8,545 nucleotides of DNA. Source: an uncultured Porphyromonadaceae bacterium. GTDB lineage: Bacteria > Bacteroidota > Bacteroidia > Bacteroidales > Muribaculaceae. The translations under genes were made by a program, and so were the position numbers. The notes under the pieces were generated by a model, which ran no database searches, was not told the origin of the DNA, and worked only from the letters and a program-made list of their open reading frames with translations. This document shows, in pieces, positions 6,690-8,545 of this stretch; the first letter of the stretch is position 1, and every line of letters starts with the position of its first letter. The stretch is from NCBI GenBank assembly GCA_900547825.1, contig URII01000077.1:1-8545 (forward strand), given 5' to 3'.

Positions 6690-7625
6690 CAGAAAAAAGA
6701 TATACCACACCTGTTTCAGAATGTGATTTAACATTACTGCTTTTTTGAAGGAGGGAAAGAGGGCCAGTATGTCAATGAGCTCTTTGCTGCTTGGAGTCCG
6801 CGGGAGAGTGCGGGGCTGAGGGGCGGTGGCAGCTACCGCTAAGGCAGGCGGGGCTTTGGCGCGCAACAGAGGATGTGATCGGACTTTTCGGGCGCCAGAG
6901 GGCTGTGATCGGACTTTTCGGACTGAATCGGACTTTTTCTGACTGAGGGTATTGGCGGGAACTTTGGCTGATTCGGGCGCGGGCGGTGGGGACTCTGCGG
7001 ACGGGGAGAGGAATTTTTGAGAAGGGAGAACGCTTACGGGGCGCCGAGGTGGAGGGAGGATTTTGAGGTAAAGGGTGGTAGCGGAGGCGAGGGCGGCGCG
7101 GAAATGGCTGCGGGCTGTGGGGGCGCCGTGGAGGATGACGGCGGTGCCTGGGGCGTGGGCCACGGCGCCGACGAGGGCCTGCCGGGCGGTGTCGAAGGCG
7201 AAAGTGCGCTTAGGATAGGCATGGGCGTCGAGCATCAGTACTATGTCGAAGGGGCAGCCGCGGAGGTTGTCGGCCAACGAGGCGGATACGGGGCGTGAGC
7301 CGGGGACTGATTTCGCGGAGTGACGGGCGAAGCGGACCGACCGGTCGACTACCACTACGCGGGGATCAATCAAGGGGAATGTGGCCTGCCCCAACCAACG
7401 TACATACTGCGAGAGGAGTGTGCGCATGGTGCCATCGGAGGGATCGGGATCAACCACATAGGCGCGCACGAAGCCGCAGCTCATGCGCTGGCGCTCAAGT
7501 CGGTCGATGATGTGGAGGTGGGCTTGCGGCAATCCATGCCCGAGCCACCGGCAGAAGCTCCACGAGTGCGGGGCTTGCGGAAATGGGTGCCACGTATGGC
7601 GCGGAATATGGACGAACCGGAGCAT
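6687..7625 (-). CDS. Unrecognised GC-rich protein; core faintly resembles terminase-type ATPases
   Basis: 312 residues from the ATG at 7625 (a GTG at 7673 would add 16). I do not recognise the family. The reading looks genuinely coding: third positions are very GC-rich on this strand and the N-terminal 200 residues have normal globular composition. Residues about 1-50 are rich in Trp, His and Pro. Next come strands VRAYVVD (53-59) and VVVVD (88-92), then the segment NLRGCPFDIVLMLDAHAY (118-135), which resembles the LRG-to-Walker-B region of large terminase ATPases. No Walker A loop is visible and the usual DE is DA, so any ATPase would be inactive. From about 186 a Pro/Ser/Lys/Arg-rich linker contains two KVRS repeats encoded by the TCGGAC array, then a short helical tail (about 279-312). 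It ends inside the promoter of the next operon. Local GC reaches about 80 percent at 7081-7200, unlike its neighbours. Confidence 0.6.
   Translation of the reverse strand: MLRFVHIPRHTWHPFPQAPHSWSFCRWLGHGLPQAHLHIIDRLERQRMSCGFVRAYVVDPDPSDGTMRTLLSQYVRWLGQATFPLIDPRVVVVDRSVRFARHSAKSVPGSRPVSASLADNLRGCPFDIVLMLDAHAYPKRTFAFDTARQALVGAVAHAPGTAVILHGAPTARSHFRAALASATTLYLKILPPPRRPVSVLPSQKFLSPSAESPPPAPESAKVPANTLSQKKSDSVRKVRSQPSGARKVRSHPLLRAKAPPALAVAATAPQPRTLPRTPSSKELIDILALFPSFKKAVMLNHILKQVWYIFFL
6874..6943 (+). repeat. TCGGAC repeat array A (inside the 3' part of the GC-rich gene)
   Basis: TCGGAC occurs at 6879, 6909, 6918 and 6928, with a one-mismatch copy (TCTGAC) at 6938, giving 9-10-10 bp spacing in the last four. 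Two exact 18-nt copies (TGTGATCGGACTTTTCGG at 6874 and 6904) form a 30-bp tandem period. On the minus strand these encode the KVRS-containing linker of the overlapping gene. The 16-mer TCGGACTGAATCGGAC (6918-6933) recurs exactly at 7732-7747. Confidence 0.8.
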
Positions 7626-7691
7626 GGCGCGAAGATAAAGGCGCACCAAGGGCTGAGCGTGCGAAAATATCACAGTTCAGGTCTGGAAGCA

Positions 7692-7747
7692 TCGGACTAA
7701 ACGGAACGGAAATCGGACATTTCGGACTTGATCGGACTGAATCGGAC
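7692..7747 (+). repeat. TCGGAC repeat array B (upstream of the GC-rich gene)
   Basis: TCGGAC occurs at 7692, 7713, 7722, 7732 and 7742; the last four are spaced 9-10-10 bp, the same phasing as array A. It is noncoding as far as I can judge and lies in the 5' leader or promoter region of the minus-strand gene starting at 7625. The orientation is the same as array A, with a shared exact 16-mer 814 bp apart. Confidence 0.8.
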
Positions 7748-7853
7748 AGTGGCGCCACGAAATATAAAGCGACATTTTGCTACTGTTTTGAGGGAATTTA
7801 AGCATTTACTTAATTTATACTGAATTTTATTTAGAAATGTGAATTTGGTTGGT
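7748..7853. other. AT-rich divergent intergenic region
   Basis: This is the boundary between the minus-strand block and the plus-strand surface-protein gene. Together with array B and the leader it makes about 415 bp without an intact gene. It changes abruptly from GC-rich to AT-rich. A near-match to a minus-strand -7 box (TATATTTC, 7766-7759) could serve the GC-rich gene. I see no tRNA, inverted-repeat transposon end or other element here. Confidence 0.4.
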
Positions 7854-7861
7854 TATATTTG
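7854..7861 (+). promoter_or_regulatory. Bacteroidetes-type -7 box upstream of the T9SS fragment and LRR gene
   Basis: TATATTTG is a full TAnnTTTG match on the plus strand. The -33 region is only T-rich, without a clear TTTG at the usual spacing. It is the only good promoter signal before the LRR gene at 8041, implying a leader of about 170 nt that contains the orphan T9SS fragment. Confidence 0.5.
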
Positions 7862-7897
7862 CGGATTACCAATCAAAAAATCTTATGCCATGGATAA

Positions 7898-8026
7898 GAT
7901 TCGGAGGTTGCTTTGATAATAACAAAAAGCATTGATATATCATCAATTCCCAATGGGACATACATTGTCAACATTGTGGACGGTGATAATATTATCGATT
8001 CAAGAAAAATAATCATTAAACATTAA
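7898..8026 (+). pseudogene. Orphan T9SS C-terminal sorting-domain fragment (5'-truncated remnant)
   Basis: An open stretch of 42 codons follows an in-frame TAA at 7895 and ends at TAA 8024-8026, with no ATG start. Its translation contains SIDISSIPNGTYIVNIVDG and ends RKIIIKH. This matches the last third of type A type IX secretion sorting domains: a turn motif of the form (I/L)DLSSLPxGxYxV, a strand, then a basic terminal strand. Such domains occur only at the ends of large exported proteins, so this is read as the tail of a deleted gene, probably a surface protein like the neighbour. The N-terminal two thirds of the domain and the passenger are absent. The stop is 14 bp before the LRR start codon. 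A 16-codon ATG ORF (7885-7935) overlaps it in another frame and is probably meaningless. Confidence 0.5.
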
Positions 8027-8040
8027 AATCGGTTACAGTT

Positions 8041-8545
8041 ATGAGATTACTTAACATTTTTGCGGTTTTACTGCTTACAAACACATTAGGAGCTGCCGCC
8101 GGCATATTCCCAATGATAGAAAATTCAGAATTTCAGGCTGGAAATTTCAAATTCGCAGTTATCAACACCTCTGAACCGATTGTAGAATTAACCGGGAATA
8201 CATTTTCCCCAAATGAAACTGTGGGTGAGGTGCGCATACCATCATCGGTGGAAGGGCCTGACGGAACATTGTATAAAGTGGTGAGTATAGCCGAAAAGGG
8301 CCTTTACGGATTGACGGCCGACAAAATCATATTTCCCTCCTCCATCCCGGACTACGGTGCTTATTCGCTGATGCTGGCGGAAGCTCGCAGCATAGAATTC
8401 GAACCGGGGATGAGAGTGTTGTCACCCAATGCGTTTTACCGTTCTTTCGGCCGCCCTCTCGGAACTGTTACGTTGCCAGAAGGGCTTATATGTATTTCCA
8501 ACGGCGGTCTATATGGGTCGTTCAGCTATTTCGACAAATTGATTC
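8041..8545 (+). CDS. Exported BspA-like leucine-rich-repeat (LRR_5) surface protein, partial (3' end off window)
   Basis: 168 codons are visible, open at the window end. Residues 1 to about 20 form a signal peptide (MRLLNIFAVLLL core, likely cleavage after LGAAA). The following FKFAVINTSEP...VGEVRIPSSV (37-70), LYKVVSIAEKGLYG (77-90), KIIFPSSI (95-102), SIEFEPG (117-123), VTLPEGL (143-149) and FDKLI periodicity is the repeat pattern of BspA-type LRR_5 proteins: hydrophobic strand, IP/FP/LP turn, 20-odd residue period. Family knowledge: outer-surface or secreted proteins of Bacteroidetes and other gut/oral bacteria, implicated in binding to host or other cells; many carry a T9SS sorting domain at the far end, which cannot be checked here. 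It follows the orphan T9SS fragment by 14 bp and has no promoter of its own in that gap. Confidence 0.75.
   Translation, partial: MRLLNIFAVLLLTNTLGAAAGIFPMIENSEFQAGNFKFAVINTSEPIVELTGNTFSPNETVGEVRIPSSVEGPDGTLYKVVSIAEKGLYGLTADKIIFPSSIPDYGAYSLMLAEARSIEFEPGMRVLSPNAFYRSFGRPLGTVTLPEGLICISNGGLYGSFSYFDKLI

Noticed and set aside
6652..6708. N-terminal extension MVYLFSVILC... of the radical SAM protein as a membrane anchor or signal
   Set aside because: A perfect -7 box lies inside this stretch and family homology starts at the internal Met, so the hydrophobic extension is most likely untranslated promoter DNA.
7017..7700. Gly/Glu-rich plus-strand ORFs and a Pro-rich minus-strand ORF within the GC-rich segment
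   Set aside because: High GC suppresses stop codons in all frames; only the minus-strand frame 7625-6687 has normal globular composition and consistent GC-rich third positions.
6874..7747. CRISPR array or IS element
   Set aside because: The TCGGAC units are 6 bp at roughly 10-bp spacing with no unique spacers of CRISPR size, and I see no inverted terminal repeats or transposase. The arrays are direct repeats.
7885..7935. 16-codon ORF (MPWIRFGGCFDNNKKH) as a leader peptide
   Set aside because: No regulatory codon run or attenuator hairpin is visible, and it overlaps the T9SS fragment in a different frame; chance is the simplest explanation.

Overview
The window looks like a stretch of Bacteroidales chromosome, most likely from a gut Muribaculaceae-type genome. 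The family assignment is inference. It rests on several Bacteroidetes-style -7 boxes (TAnnTTTG), start codons with no clear Shine-Dalgarno sequence, a C-terminal fragment of a type IX secretion (T9SS) sorting domain, a BspA-like leucine-rich-repeat surface protein, and a RelA/SpoT homolog with Bacteroidetes-like synthetase motifs.

Layout: from about 7625 down to 1 every gene lies on the minus strand, so transcription runs right to left. In that order: an unrecognised GC-rich protein gene (7625-6687); a two-gene unit of a COG0731-type radical SAM protein (6651-5872) and an S66 LD-carboxypeptidase (5852-4950); the RNase P RNA gene rnpB (4892-4505); an exported alpha/beta hydrolase (4476-3442) followed 20 bp later by a 60-residue hydrophilic protein (3421-3239); a strong hairpin terminator (3215-3191); an OprO/OprP-type porin (3093-2086); and a RelA/SpoT-type (p)ppGpp synthetase (2006 to beyond base 1). 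To the right of about 7850 the orientation flips. A perfect -7 box on the plus strand precedes an orphan T9SS C-terminal fragment (7898-8026), then the start of an exported leucine-rich-repeat protein (8041 to beyond the window end).

Most of the window is ordinary housekeeping and envelope biology: stringent response, RNase P, murein recycling, outer-membrane transport and a secreted hydrolase. The unusual part is 6680-8040. There a minus-strand gene with local GC near 80 percent, which I do not recognise, is bracketed by two arrays of the hexamer TCGGAC in the same orientation and with 9-10 bp spacing. The arrays share an exact 16-nt repeat 814 bp apart. Next to this, the orphan T9SS fragment looks like the scar of a deleted surface-protein gene. 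The Rel protein is also notable: its hydrolase centre is degenerate while its synthetase is intact, and its last roughly 20 visible residues do not look like the expected approach to an ACT domain.
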